Shown here: piece by piece, positions 12,738-24,764 of the stretch
Layout of the letters: every line of letters starts with the position of its first letter
Numbering within the stretch: position 1 is the stretch's first letter
Assembly (NCBI GenBank): GCA_950106755.1
Contig: OX467088.1
Span: forward strand, 14,058,001-14,122,000
Origin: Climacium dendroides
Taxonomy: Eukaryota; Streptophyta; Bryopsida; Hypnales; Climaciaceae
Length of the DNA: 64,000 bases
Direction: 5' to 3'
Notes under the pieces: model-generated
Databases searched by the model: none
Told to the model about the DNA's origin: nothing
The model's input: the letters and a program-made list of their open reading frames with translations, nothing else
Translations under genes and position numbers: made by a program

Positions 12738-13384
12738 CTGAGCTTCAATTGTATGTGAGAAGCGAGATCGCGTGAGGAGAACTTCTCTTCATCGAAGACA
12801 GTGATTTTGCCCGCGTCAAACTCGAACCACCTGTCATCAACCAGCCGGACAGGGGTCAGGTCACAGAGTTCCCTTTGCTGAATTGCATTGTTGGTCAAGT
12901 AGCGATGGGTGGTTGCTTGTTGAGATCCATCTGTGGTTGACACACTGAATTCGGTCGGCACGAGGTCCCAACTATATACACAGGAACTCCGGTTGTGGTA
13001 TTCAATGCGCCATGACAAAGTGTAGTCCCTTGGAGGAAGTTCACATTGGATACTCCCGGATGTGTGGAACCAGTACACTTTGCGCAAACATGCCACCTCA
13101 GGCCACCTGCATTGCACCACACTCATGGGTCAGATCCAATATTCTTATACCAGAGTCTCTCGGAGAAGAAATGGCTTGCGCAGGAACGAGAAAATCTTCT
13201 TCTTCGTTGCAGCTTTCAGCTCATCATTTGGAACTACCACTTTCAAGGCCGCTTTGGGAATTAACTGATCCCACACTGAATCAGAGTTCAACGTATCTCG
13301 AAACCCTAGGCAGACACACTCGCCTCTAGCCACATCTTTGGGACTCAGATAGGATACAATCAGATATATGCACGCGTCTGGCAA
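12738..13384 (-). pseudogene. F-box / PP2-type lectin-domain gene, broken
   Basis: F-box/PP2 proteins are plant SCF ubiquitin-ligase adaptors with a carbohydrate-binding-like C-terminal domain. The first part reads LPDACIYLIVSYLSPKDVA, the canonical F-box start of the PP2-B group, then DSVWDQLIP. The second part (from about 13105) has RWPEVACLRKVYWFHTSGS and ends at a GTATGT donor near 12738, matching the start of a PP2 domain. Both parts share one frame but are separated by two stops within 44 bp. That segment is bounded by GTATAA and CAG, yet is very short for a plant intron, and the usual linker is missing. No ATG precedes the F-box in frame; only TTG is available. Most likely a deleted, decayed gene. 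Confidence 0.75.
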
Positions 13385-13399
13385 ACCAGTGAATATTAC

Positions 13400-14585
13400 T
13401 CCCTCTCCTCGAGATCCCTAGAAGGCAGCCTGCTCGTCCGTCGGTTCGCCAGCCCCGTCAAAAGTAGCTCCCCCATTTGTTGTTCCCGTCTCCATGTCTT
13501 CTGTACGTCGAATTTCAGTCATGGCGAAGGCAAATTCGGTGATTACCAACGATTACCCGATGCTTAACCTCACAAGCCAATCTCGGCTAATCTCGTCCTC
13601 GCCTTTTGCTCTATAAAACACCTGTTGCCATCCAGCATCACCGCCCCCAGCATCACCGCCCGCATCGCTTAAAGTCGAATACCACATTAAAGACTATCTG
13701 AAACCCTAGGCAACAAACTTCAAGGTGATCGCAATACTTTGAATAAGGCTCTCGATGCATTCTGTTTGTGATATTTGCTGCACACCTATGATCTCTTGCT
13801 TGCTTGATCTCAATTCTTCAAGTTAATTACAGCGAAATTCAAAAGGTATTTCGAATGGCTTTCCCACAAAATATCCCTCACAACACTTGGTCACGGAATC
13901 GCAATTTGAAATTTTAAGTGCAACAATTGGTTACGTCACCTCTGGTTTCCAAGGCGTTTGTTCCAGCCGTTCCAGATTCAGAAGAAATCTATGCATAATT
14001 TCATACAGACACGCTGTTGCCTTGTTCAGAAAGCAACCCATACTAATCATTGCCCTTTACAGAAGCGGGCGATATCAAAAGAAATGTTTGAAATAAGAAA
14101 CAATTTTACCTCAAAGAATGTAACGACGACGCTCACGCTTCCTCGAAATCCGAAACGCCCTTCAGGCAATGCCGAGCTGACTTCGACTTCGAGTCTGTAT
14201 TCGGTGATGAAGGGACTTCCAACTTAATTTCAGAGTCCCCTTGAAGCGCAGAATAGAATCGGTTGATGATTGGAAAGAAAGAATCGAAGTTATTCTCAAA
14301 TAAAATTCACTCTCGCATCCTAAACACAATGGCAGTAGACCCAATTCACAATCCTCGCCTTAACGAATCCCTAAGATTGCGGGAAACTTCGGCTCCAGAC
14401 AAATTAGGAAAGCTCGGTGCTCGGCGCGGTTCGGTGTGCGCCACTTGGACGCTCGTTGCTCGACTCAGAATTTTGTGGGCCACCTGGAGCTTCTTAGGAA
14501 AGCAAGTTTCTTCAAACATCACAATTATCTTTAGAGAGGAAGGACGCTTCTTCGAAAACTTCCTGCAAATTTCTTCATCGAACAA
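13400..14585. other. non-coding, promoter-like stretches
   Basis: Moderate GC. A TATA-like CTATAAAAC lies at 13611-13619 on the plus strand, followed by a repeated CATCACCGCCC pair. No clear downstream gene, only a 20-codon frame near 13856. Open frames at 14263-14595 on both strands overlap one another and look like chance. Confidence 0.4.
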
Positions 14586-14588
14586 TAC

Positions 14589-14596
14589 TTTATAAG
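14589..14596 (+). promoter_or_regulatory. TATA box candidate
   Basis: TTTATAAG lies 68 bp upstream of the ATG at 14664, a plausible distance for a core promoter with a short leader. Seen in sequence; activity is inferred. Confidence 0.4.
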
Positions 14597-14663
14597 ATCA
14601 TTGCAAGAGCACTCCGAACACACCAACATCAGATTGTGAAAACTTCCATCTTCTCCTGTCAAT

Positions 14664-16224
14664 ATGGATTTTCTTTCCAAATTCAGTCTAGAAGACATTG
14701 CAAAGGTCGCAGCTGTTCTGCGAGAATTGCAACCCTCCGCCTTGTCCGCTTCTGCAACCGCATCTGTACCTTGTATACCTTCGGCTCCTTCTGCCGCAAC
14801 TAGAATCTCCTCTCCCGCACCTCAAATTCGTTTACATCCTGTCTTACCTTCTTCTCCGTCTACGTCCTACCCCTCTCCATCTTCTTCCAGATGTCGGCAG
14901 TCCCCCACGGCTTCTGCTTTGCCTCTTCCATCGACTCCTCTGCGGCCTCCTCCTCTGCGCCCTCCTCTTCCTATCCAGCCTCGACGTAAATTCAAGGTTG
15001 CCGCTCAGTCCGAAGTCGCAGTTGCTGCCGAGTCCCAAGTCCCAGTTGCTGCCGAGTCCCAAGTCCCAGCTGCTGCTCAGTCCCAATATCCAGTTGCCGA
15101 CCAGTTCGAAGTCCCAGTGCAACGCAATGCTCTTCGTCAACTTCAGGTCAATTCAATACCATTTACAAAGCCATTTTCAAGGAAGAGGACGAAGGGCAGT
15201 GCATCATCAAAAGTCGGTGTTGGTGTGATGACTTTGGAGGGAGATCCGGGGCCTTCTCGTGAACGCATTTTTCGAATGAAGGCTCCCAAATATTCCAAAC
15301 ACGGAAGTGGCGAAAATCTTTATGGTAGAAAATATCTTCAGGTTTATCATTACTCTGCTTATTTAGATTATCTTGATGCACAACAAAAAAATTAATTGGT
15401 GGTTTACAAACCTTGCTGATGTAGAGGTCTATGATGTTTTATTTGCAAACTACCGAAACAGCATAGATGCTAGAAAGAAATGCTACAAATTCATTGAGCA
15501 TAGACTTGACGGTTTAGGAGCACTCCAGTTTGTTATCAATGGTTTATCTTCACAGTTGCATTGGGAGGTGCATGATGTATATCTCTATTTTATGGACCAC
15601 AAGCAAAACTATCAGAGAATATACAATGAGCGTGTAGTGAGACAGAAGGACGGGGAAATGGTGGAATACGTGGAAGGAGAAAATGATGGTGTAGCCCTCG
15701 ATATTGACAACATTGACAATGCTATAGAAGATGAAGACATCAATGCGGGAGGACAAGGTAATATTGCTAGTGCAGAAGACATCTCTATTAGCAAAGAAGG
15801 TGATGCCAAGAGACAAGCAATCCATGTTGTTATTGGGGAGGATGAAGGAATTTCGCGGAAGAGTAAGCGGATAAGGAAATGTGGTCCTTTGACGTCCAAA
15901 AAGCTCAAGAAGGTTTGTGATGTATCCAGAGATGTATCCGTAGGACTTCGATGGGAGCAATTGTCACCATTTGACAAGACAACTCTAGTGCAGAAGCTCA
16001 TGGGTGTAAATTCACGATATGATGTAGAGAAATTTGTAAGGACTTGGATTAGAGATAGAAAGAAAACTCACGAGTCATATCCAAAGATTAAAAATGCAAG
16101 GTCTATGGAAGACTCTGTAGTCATAGATACGGTAGCAGAATGGGCCTTTACAACCCAAAAAGTGGTGTTCATTGGCTCCAACGGTATTGATGGAATTAGT
16201 TTAGAGGATTGGAATGTCATTTAA
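14664..16224 (+). pseudogene. unrecognised protein in two overlapping frames
   Basis: I do not recognise the family. Frame 1 (14664-15395) opens with MDFLSKFSLEDIAKVAAVL. It then has a Ser/Pro/Ala-rich disordered stretch, an 8-residue tandem repeat of the AAESQVPV type (about 15000-15120) and a basic patch SRKRTKGSASSK. Frame 2 (15373-16224) continues with KINWWFTNLADVEVYDVLF, an acidic Asp/Glu/Ile-rich middle, a basic SRKSKRIRKCG segment (possible nuclear signal) and a helical-looking C-terminus. The switch falls in a run of seven A (about 15386-15392); six A would give one 520-residue frame. An indel mutation or assembly error is likelier than programmed shifting, because a +1 shift is needed. 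No introns seen. Confidence 0.55.
15000..15125 (+). repeat. 24-bp coding tandem repeat
   Basis: GTTGCTGCCGAGTCCCAAGT and variants repeat about five times inside the reading frame above, giving an Ala/Glu/Ser/Gln/Val/Pro octapeptide repeat. Confidence 0.7.
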
Positions 16225-16863
16225 AAATGACTAATGTTCCAACTTACTTTCATTTTACCATGGCACTTGGTTGTTTTTATCAATATTAAAGTCTCTTTTT
16301 TTCCAAATTCCACAATTTATTTTTTATTTTACCATCATAGTCATGTGAATATTCACATGTAATTTTAATTGTATTTTTTCCTCCAACAATTGTTTTTTTT
16401 CAAAACTTACATTCCATAATACAAATTCCATGTTGTACATTAGAGTGTACTTCATATTTTTTTTAAATGGATTTTGAATGTGATTATTTCTTCCAAACCT
16501 AGTGTATTTAAGGTTCATTTCCAAGAGCTTTCAACACTACATAAAATCAAGATTGCAATGGATACCCTTGCACATAATTTGGAATTGAAAAATCTCTATT
16601 CTAAATTTCCAAGATTGAATTTTTAGCAATGAAAGTAAGAACTTTTAAACACTTTAAATTACTAAACACAATATTTGTTTAGGTTTTTCTGAACTTCAAA
16701 GTTTTACAAACATCAGATTCAGATGCCTCATGCATGTAGTGTTCAAGTTTTCTATGCTTTGTAATTCAAACCATTGTGCAAGCCCAATTAAAAAAAATTG
16801 AAGATGTAATTCTTCATTTGATTTTTAAATTTTAATTTTTTTTATTTATTTGACAAAGTAAAA
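16225..16863. other. A+T-rich, no gene
   Basis: Downstream of the unrecognised gene. It probably includes its 3' end, with poly-T tracts. Nothing else seen. Confidence 0.5.
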
Positions 16864-16867
16864 TTAA

Positions 16868-17788
16868 CCCCTAAAGGACCATGGCCGTTTTTCTGCCCGG
16901 AACCACTCGAAACTGCCATTTCTGCTCCATTCATCCATGAAAACCAAAAAAACTAAAACTTCATAACCTAACCATAGGATCTTATACTTCACTTAAATAA
17001 TATCATGTGGTGAAAATTTCATGAAGTTTGACCATATAGATTGGAAGATATGAGCATTCAAAGTTGGAAAACAAAGTTTTCTTAAACTCTGTTTTGCAAC
17101 TTCAGATGACTTTGTCCTCCATTTATAGAATTTTTTTGCACTACAGACCTTGAATTTAAATTTTTTTCTATTTTGGAATTCAGATAAGAGCTTAGGAAAA
17201 AAATTCACAAAATAAGGACTTTGTTTTCATTCCTTAAAAAATTGTCAAGTAGATGTAGGTCCAAGATTGAAAGAAAAAATAAATTGCAAATTACTCATAA
17301 ATGGAATTGAAACACAATCATCCCAATGGTGAGATTGTTATAGCAAACAAAATAAACCTTGTCCAACAATTTTTTTTGAAAAATTGTGAAAATTTCATTC
17401 ACAAATGAATCCTATAAGTTATTTTTTCAAAAAGATGCTTAGATTGCCCGAAAAACAAGATTATTCATAACTTTCACATCACTACTCCAAATGGAATGAA
17501 TCAAAGCTTCACTTGTAGAAAAAAATAAGATCTATGAGAGAAAAAAATTAATTTTTTAATTTTGAAGTTTTTGTAGATTTTTTTTTCTGCCCGGCGACAT
17601 AAAAATTTATTTAAGATGGCATAACTTTTGCTCCCGGTCTCCAATTGAAAAAAAATTTATATTCCCACGGAGCTAATTAGTTTTTCTATCTTATGTGAGA
17701 ATTTCAAGAAAATTCATCAAAAATTGAAGTCACAAGTACCTACCCGAATTCTTAAAGTCCCCTGAGGGAACTCTTGGTCCTTCAGGGG
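16868..17788. mobile_element. TTAA-flanked non-autonomous element 1 (921 bp)
   Basis: Begins CCCCTAAAGGACC and ends GGTCCTTCAGGGG, with TTAA directly outside both ends (16864-16867, 17789-17792). It contains CTGCCCGG motifs and no ORF of note. Part of its interior is repeated, inverted, in the element that starts at 18103. Target site and CCC ends resemble the piggyBac superfamily, but no transposase supports that here. Confidence 0.65.
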
Positions 17789-17792
17789 TTAA

Positions 17793-18098
17793 ATTAATAA
17801 AACAATCTCACCATTGGGATTACAATGTTTGAACCCCATTTTATAGCTATTAATGACTTAGTTGTTTAGTCAATGTTTGACCTATTTCCGACACTGAATT
17901 CCATTGCTACTTTTAATTTTTGACAAAATTTTAAAGAATGCGGATTATAATGCTATTTTTAATCATTTATGTTCATTTAAGCAACAAAAATGATAAAAGA
18001 AATTACAATTTATCACAAACCATATTGAAATTTCTCAATGTGATATACAATTCAAATTTTTTTGTAATAAAAATACAATATTATTATTTAAACATAAT
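17793..18098. other. A+T-rich spacer
   Basis: Separates two related elements. No feature seen. Confidence 0.4.
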
Positions 18099-18102
18099 TT
18101 AA

Positions 18103-19192
18103 CCACTAAAAGGACCGTTGTATCTTCGGTGGACAAATCCGTTTTTGGGCAGGTACCTACAGGCTGAAATTTTGATGAAATTTTTTGAAATTTTTTTTGG
18201 AGATGGAAAAATTGATAAGCTTTGTGGGAATATAATTTTTTTCACAATTGGTGCCCTGGAACAAAAGTTATGAGCAAATAAGTCCAAAATAGGGGAAGGG
18301 GGCAACAAAAATAAATTTGAAAAAATCTTAATTTTTTTTGTCAAATTTTTTTTCTTGTAGATTATATTTTTGTCTATTTGGAAAGCTTTGATTCATTACA
18401 TTTGGATATGTTATGAAAAATTTATGGACATTATTTTTTTCGGATAGTTAGAGCATCTTCTTGATAAAAATAACTTGTAGGATGCATTTCTGAATGCAAT
18501 TTCTCAAATTTTTCAAATTTTTCTTTTTTACATGGTTTGGCTTACTTTCTAGAACAATCTCACCATTGGGATTAATGCACTTTAATTTCATGTAAATTAT
18601 ATCAATATTTTAGATTTTCCTTCTATCTTGTATGTATTTCTATTTAACAATTTTTTTAAGAATGATAATTAAGTGTTTTCAAACTTTTTAAGATGTTCCA
18701 ATTAATATGTGAATAATGTTAGTTGTTTAATTTCAAAAATTCATGAATACGTCAATTTTTAAGAATTTTATAGGATCTAATTTGGTTAGTTTTGACTTTC
18801 AGGTCTTCATGTTTGAAAATGTGTACAAATTTGAAAGAGTTTTTTCTTTTTTGGATTTTCAAATGAAAAAATAAAAAATGTTCTCCAAATTCCAAATAAA
18901 AATTTTAAGGGGGGTAGAGAACATTTAGCCATCTTTTATGTATTTTTCCCTTCAACCATTTTTTTTTAACTATGAAGTTGACTATATATCCAAAATTGTT
19001 ATAATCTAAAAATACAACAGTCAAAATTTTTTACAATGAATTTCATGCATACAAGATAGAGTTGTCTTTACTTTTGTATGGTTATAATTAAAAAACTTAA
19101 CTACATCAATGTGCAAAAAAGTATCAAAGTGGAACATTTCATTGAAACTCAAACCTTTGTCAAAAAAATGTTAGGCCTTGAAGGGTGAAGGG
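18103..19192. mobile_element. TTAA-flanked element 2, diverged (1.09 kb)
   Basis: Left end CCACTAAAAGGACCG after TTAA (18099-18102). The right end, GGCCTTGAAGGGTGAAGGG, runs into TTAA (19193-19196). The segment 18150-18270 matches the reverse complement of about 17590-17760 in element 1. The right terminal repeat is weak, so the right boundary is provisional. Confidence 0.45.
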
Positions 19193-19488
19193 TTAAAAAT
19201 ATAAAATCTAGTTGTTTTTTATTAGAATTTTTGTCAAAGACTTTGAACTCAATTCTTCAACACAAAATTTGTTTAATTCAAAATGTTTAGTATGAGAATG
19301 CAAGAAAACTTAAGCTTAATCTATTTTAATAGATGAACATTCCTCGAACTTTCAATATTGAGTTATTTTTGGTACAAAAATGGTATTTATAATATAGTGA
19401 TTAAATTACAAATTTAGTATTATAGTGATTAAACATATAGCACTTTCAGTGAGTACTTTTTAAGAACCTCATCAGAAACTTCTATAGA

Positions 19489-22400
19489 TTATAAATACCT
19501 AGGCGTTGTATCTTCTAATTCATAAGCTATTTGAGTACCATTTCTTTCTAAATCTGGGTTGCCCAAAGCAGGCAATAAAATAAACTTATGTAGTATTGAA
19601 GAGATTGGGTGAACAATGAACTGCGAGCGTTGGCTTGTTGTCTTCTTCACAAATGTCATATTCATAATAGGATGAAGTAATGGATTATTTGGTCTATCAC
19701 ATACCATTTCGAAATGTTGTGAAGCAAATAACACATTGAGCTCTGCATCGACTTCATGCACAAAAAATGATTTTATTATTACCTTTAAAGGATGGATTGA
19801 ATTTGATTTTACAATCACAGTGTCCCCTAACTGATATAATTGGCCTTTTAATACAATAGCTCGAAATGGATATATCCAACTGTCCAATTGATTAACATCT
19901 CCATTGAAAGTATCATCCGCATTGTATAGAGTTTGCAATGAATCGGTTAATCCAAGGGCTTGTGACTTAATTTTGTTCCTTCGTTTAGGACCGATTAATA
20001 TTCCTTTTTGTCTTATCATATTCCTGCATGTGCAATCCAAAGGTAGTACTAGAAATAGATTTTTCCACATTAGTAAAGCTTCTGCTTGAGAGGAAACCTT
20101 TACAATACAATGGCTATGCCAATTTGGACATACTTCTGGACTTGTAATGGGATATTGAGCCATCGAGGATTCTTTTAATTTACTATGAATCTGAAGCAAT
20201 GCTCGAACTTCAGGATATAATCCATCAATATCATGGTTCATTTGAGATGTGGAAGTAGTGAATAGAATTCTAGTATAATATAATGCGAAGCTTACATCAT
20301 ACAAGTAATGGTTTGTATTTCTATTGGTTCGCATGTAAGCACTCACCTCTCGTTCAAACTTATAGCACCAATAAACATCTTGTGGACCATGTCGCAATAT
20401 ATCATCCATCAAATGTCCAACGCCCACCACATGCTCCAAAATTGATTGTCTTTGTCCTCCATGCTCAATGCAAAGCTTTCTCCATAACTTGAATAGGTCT
20501 CGTGCTATGTCGATGTCAAACATGGACCATCCATTTGTACGACTATAGGAATAATATAGTCTTCCAATATTTACCAAAACCAAACCAATATGAATAAGTT
20601 TAGATGTCATATCAACTTCAATGTGAGTCATGGTGTAATGAAGGCACCACATTATATATAATTGATATTCTTCTGCCTTGAAGAATTTGAGACGAGAAGT
20701 AGGAGCTTGAGGCCATCTTCCTACCATAGTCTTCAAACGAGCAACATGAACTACTGCTAGTGCTTTTTCTATTTGTGCCTTTTCAGTGGATGTCTTACCA
20801 TAAGTGTTTATAAACTCTTCAACATATTTTTTAAATATATTCAAAGATATACAATGCATTCCATCGAATACTAAGTCAATGGATAAATCAAATCCATATA
20901 GAGAATGTAAACGCCACAATGGAGATATTCCAGTGATGCCTACAAGGATAAACACATGAAATAAGAAATAAGTATAAATGACATCATGAATCAAATTTCA
21001 AGTTCATGAAATTTTGGAAATTGAATAAGGAATGTAGTTTTGAATTCACAATAATGGTTCTAATAAACTAATTATAATGTTTTGTTCAAAGTTTGAATTA
21101 TTTGTAGCAAAAACTATAAAAAAAATTGGTACCTGAAGTATTTGACAATGTAGCACGTTGTTCGGGTGTTGATGCTTTCATCCATGAAGTCAATCCTATG
21201 CCTAAATCATGAATTGATTTTGGTGGAGCAGGACGCAAATCTAGATCAATGTCTTCTTTGAAGACCAATTTGTTTTGATCATCCAGTTCTTGCGGAACAT
21301 AACACCGACGACAAGAACAATATCCACCATCTTTTAAGTTTCCTGCTTTACATTGAGCAGGGTGGTCACCCGTGAAGATGAATAATGCGGCACGAACCCT
21401 ATTGTTCAAAAACACAATATTTCATGGGATTAGTGAGAATGAAATGAATGAAGAATTCCATGAAGAAATTTAAGCTATAAAAAATGTAGAACAAAGAAAT
21501 TGAATTCAAATATAAAGTAAATGAATTGTTAATTATAAATAAAATTTCATTTATTGAAGAAATAGTAAGAAAAATTCATAAATTTTGTACATTGAAAGTC
21601 CATAAAAAAACTTATAAAGTAAATGAAGATTAAGCACAAAAAACATTTACGTTGTGAAATATATACCTACATAATGAGTGTCCAAGGCTTTGATGAATTT
21701 TTTTGGGATCATAAGAATATTGAACTTCAAATCCTTCGATATAAGCTTTTTCCATTTCATCAATGAAGGGGGTCAAAAAATAATTCATGACATTGAAATC
21801 TGTGGACTTATGCAACTTTGTAGATGACAAAGGAATAAATACTATGGGCAAAGGTCCAATAGATGATGTTTTGCCACTATTGAGGATGGTAATTTCAAGA
21901 GTCCAACAGTTCTTGTACATTGTCCTTGTTGGCTAGAATCCATCCCAATGTGCCAATATGCTAAAATTACGTGGATCTCCCTGTATAAGAATGTATAAAA
22001 TTGTCAAAAAGTCTTTCAATATTTTAGAACTAGTATACTTTTGATATTTTGGCATCAAAAAAAGAACGAAATGTTATAAAAATTTCAAAAGGAAGTTCTA
22101 TAAAAAAATAATAGAGCTAGAGTTCAAATGAAAAAATTACCTTTACCATAACGGGTGATGCTTTGATGCGGTGTGAACAATTTCTACAAATAAATATGTA
22201 CATGTTTATATTTGAATGCCATCCTGTCTCCAACTCTGGTGCCCGATTACTTTGTGGGAAGGTGCAGTATTTTGTATTGCATTTAGAGCATGTGACTGGC
22301 AACTCATACAATTTTGTAGGATTCCAAAAATCACTCCAAAGTCTTACTTTCGAACCATCCCAAAAATCTTGTATAGAGTCATTGAAATCATCTACACCCT

Positions 22401-23510
22401 TTTCTAACCATCTGTCTTTGGCTTTCCACATAGTAAGAAATTCACTACAGAAAGTCCTGCTTCTACAGAGTAATGACAATTGCTCTATAACTGGTAAATA
22501 ATCAAAAGACAAAATGTCTTTTCTCAATTTGCCACACTCTGTACAACTCTGAATATCATCCTCTCTTCCACTAAGTGGTTGCATTAGAATAGGTTTATGT
22601 TTACAACTAGCATTCCATGTACAAAGGCTATAACGATAGGGTTTAAACATTCCCATGGTTGTATATAACTCATTCATGTCTCTGAATGATTCAGGTACAC
22701 GAGATCCTTCTAACGTCCCATCCCAAGGATGAGGGAGCATTCTTATTAACGTTCCTATACTGTAGTTTTCTAAATTGGCATTGGGAGGAACATCACTGTA
22801 ACTGACATCTTTAATATTGTGAAATAGGAGTGAAAACATTTTGGTTTGAGTTGAAAGCGAGTTATTACCAGAATCCATGAGCGCTTGTAATTCCAAAAGC
22901 TTTAGTTGAAGAGTCTTTTCCAATGATACATGAAGGTCTTCAAGAGGATGTTCATTTGTTGCTTGATCAATAGGTACTGCTTCAGAGTCATTCCAAGCTT
23001 GATCACCTTCTTGATTATGGGAATCATGTAGGGGTTCTTCTTGGTTTAAAGATGGGTCCTCCATATCATCTACAATGGAATCTGCATGCGGAATAGGTAG
23101 TGTACCACGTGCTTGCCTTGCAAGATCGTCTTGCAAATGACGATGAATAGTTCTTTGGGTCAATGCAATGTTCTTTCCTACACATTGAGTACATAAACAA
23201 GGTTCTAAAAGCTCAGTTGTAGCAATTCGTTGCTTCTTTTCCCCCCTAGCATCACAATCGGCATGCCTCTTCCTTGTCTTTGGATGCACTAATTTGAACC
23301 CCCACTCACTTTCTCCGCAAGAATAAAGACAACGACAAGGAACCTGCACCGGTATCCTACAACATGATTGATCAATGTTAGGCCTTTGATCAATTGAACA
23401 TGATACTAGTTAGATGATTGAATGCAAAAATCTAATAATATAATGTATGTGAAACAGAAACCTAAATTGTATAGTGCACAATACCTTTCATTTTGAGATG
23501 TTGTAGCCAT
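19489..23510 (-). pseudogene. CACTA/EnSpm-type TNP2-like transposase, one stop
   Basis: DNA transposase of a cut-and-paste element. I read five exons joined by GT-AG introns in consistent phase: 23510-23485, 23356-22141, 21980-21667, 21398-21133 and 20939-19489 (3273 nt, 1091 codons). In order it has an N-terminal Cys/His cluster (PCLCTQCVGK, then TIHRHL), zinc-binding-like pairs (CTECGKLRKD, CSKCNTKYC), HWDGF and IFTGDHPAQCKAG, which match the positions of two catalytic Asp in the TNP2 family, then CRRCY, FDGMHCISLN, and a DUF4218-like region (GPQDVYWCYKFEREV). A single TAG (21935-21933, codon 430) follows HWDGF where Gln fits (CAG to TAG). Terminal repeats for this copy were not found. Superfamily assignment is by motif only. 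Confidence 0.7.
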
Positions 23511-23514
23511 GATT

Positions 23515-23955
23515 GTAGAACACAAGTGATATGATGTAAGTATTGTCACGTAAATGAAGATGAAATTCAAAATTATAATGGAATATGTGTATATAGTTTG
23601 AATCTTGAATGAATCTATCTTAATAAAAATAAATTATAAAGCATGGTTGTTATCAATGTATAATAAACTTTATATGACAATTATAAGGTAGCGTTTTACT
23701 TTTTATTTTTAGTTCTTTTAATTTTAGCTTTCAATTTTTAGCCTTGATTTCAAACTGTGACTTTGGTTAGTAGAATTGGTTTTTGATTTGTAATTTGTAA
23801 TTGAGTCTTGTTTGTGAAGTCGTTTTTTCTATTTGAGGTAATTTTGTTTTAGTAATTTTTGATATCCTATCTAGAACCTTTTTTTATCCTAGTACATTTT
23901 ATTCTAATGAGAATTATTGAAAACCAAAATGACCAAACTACCATTTTAATATGGT
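23515..23955. other. upstream flank of the transposase gene
   Basis: A+T-rich, with the transposase promoter presumably here. No clear TATA position or CACTA end identified. Confidence 0.4.
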
Positions 23956-23957
23956 CA

Positions 23958-24140
23958 TTATATGTTTTTCACCCCTAAACGACAAACATTTTTGGAGGCT
24001 CAAAGTTGTTTCAAAACACTTGTCCTCAAAGCAAGGTCCTTGTGGCAAAGTCAAAATTTTCATAAATATTTATTTCATAACATATTCAATTGCGAAATCC
24101 TTTAATAAACTTGCTCAAATACATTGTCCCTAAAAGTTAG
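23958..24140. repeat. possible decayed TTAA-family element
   Basis: CACCCCTAAACGAC at 23963 and TTGTCCCTAAAAGTTA at about 24124 resemble eroded versions of the CCCCTAAAGGAC terminal repeats. The flanks no longer read TTAA on both sides. Tentative. Confidence 0.3.
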
Positions 24141-24546
24141 AATGATTGTGTTCAACAATTGCATCTTCAATGTGCAGGAACTTCAAAATGTAGGTTTATT
24201 TAGCCCTTTTAGAGTTCTAGCTAGATGGTGAAGTGTTGCCATCCAATATTGTCAACAAAAAACACATATAACTTAAGAACTTGTACATTTGAGTCAAATA
24301 TGTTGAAAAAGAATTGGAAACTCATGTAATAATTTTCAAACCAAAAAAACTCAATCATTTACAAATTTTTAAAAAGTTGATTGAAAGACAACTAAAATGG
24401 AAGAGGAAGTTGTTATTGAATGACAGACAACTTAAATGCTAATAACTTTTAAAAGAATTGGAGAATTCTTTATTCCAATAGTACAAATGTTCTAGTAAGC
24501 CATTTGAATATTTGGTTTTCATCATACTACTAAAATCATTTGACCC

Positions 24547-24760
24547 TCTGTAATATCACAAATGCTATCATTAATACGAGTGGCTCAAACTCGCTATGCT
24601 ACGCATTCATTGTCTCACCAATTTTTAAAATTTTGATATATTTGAATAGAATGCACAATAATGATTTCAATAAGTCTTTAAAATGATTATTTCAAATATT
24701 CGGTAAAAGTATTTTCAATCATGCAAATAAATGCGTAGCAAAGCAAGCACCAACCACTAG
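24547..24760. repeat. MITE-like repeat, copy 1
   Basis: The inner inverted pair CTCGCTATGCTACGCATT and AATGCGTAGCAAAGCAAGC lies about 130 bp apart. The region from GTAATATCACAAATGCTA (24551) to about 24730 matches the reverse complement of 48060-48240. Non-coding. Confidence 0.55.
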
Positions 24761-24764
24761 TACT

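Noticed and set aside
12707..13384. functional 44-bp intron in the F-box/PP2 gene
   Set aside because: The GTATAA...CAG borders exist, but 44 bp is shorter than usual plant introns and the linker region of the family would still be missing.
15386..15392. programmed ribosomal frameshift at A7
   Set aside because: The frames need a +1 change, whereas A-run slippery sites classically support -1. No pseudoknot was seen, and a simple indel is more likely.
17793..24760. CACTA terminal repeats around the TNP2-like gene
   Set aside because: CACTA words occur by chance on both sides, but no pair with matching extension and 3-bp duplication was found.
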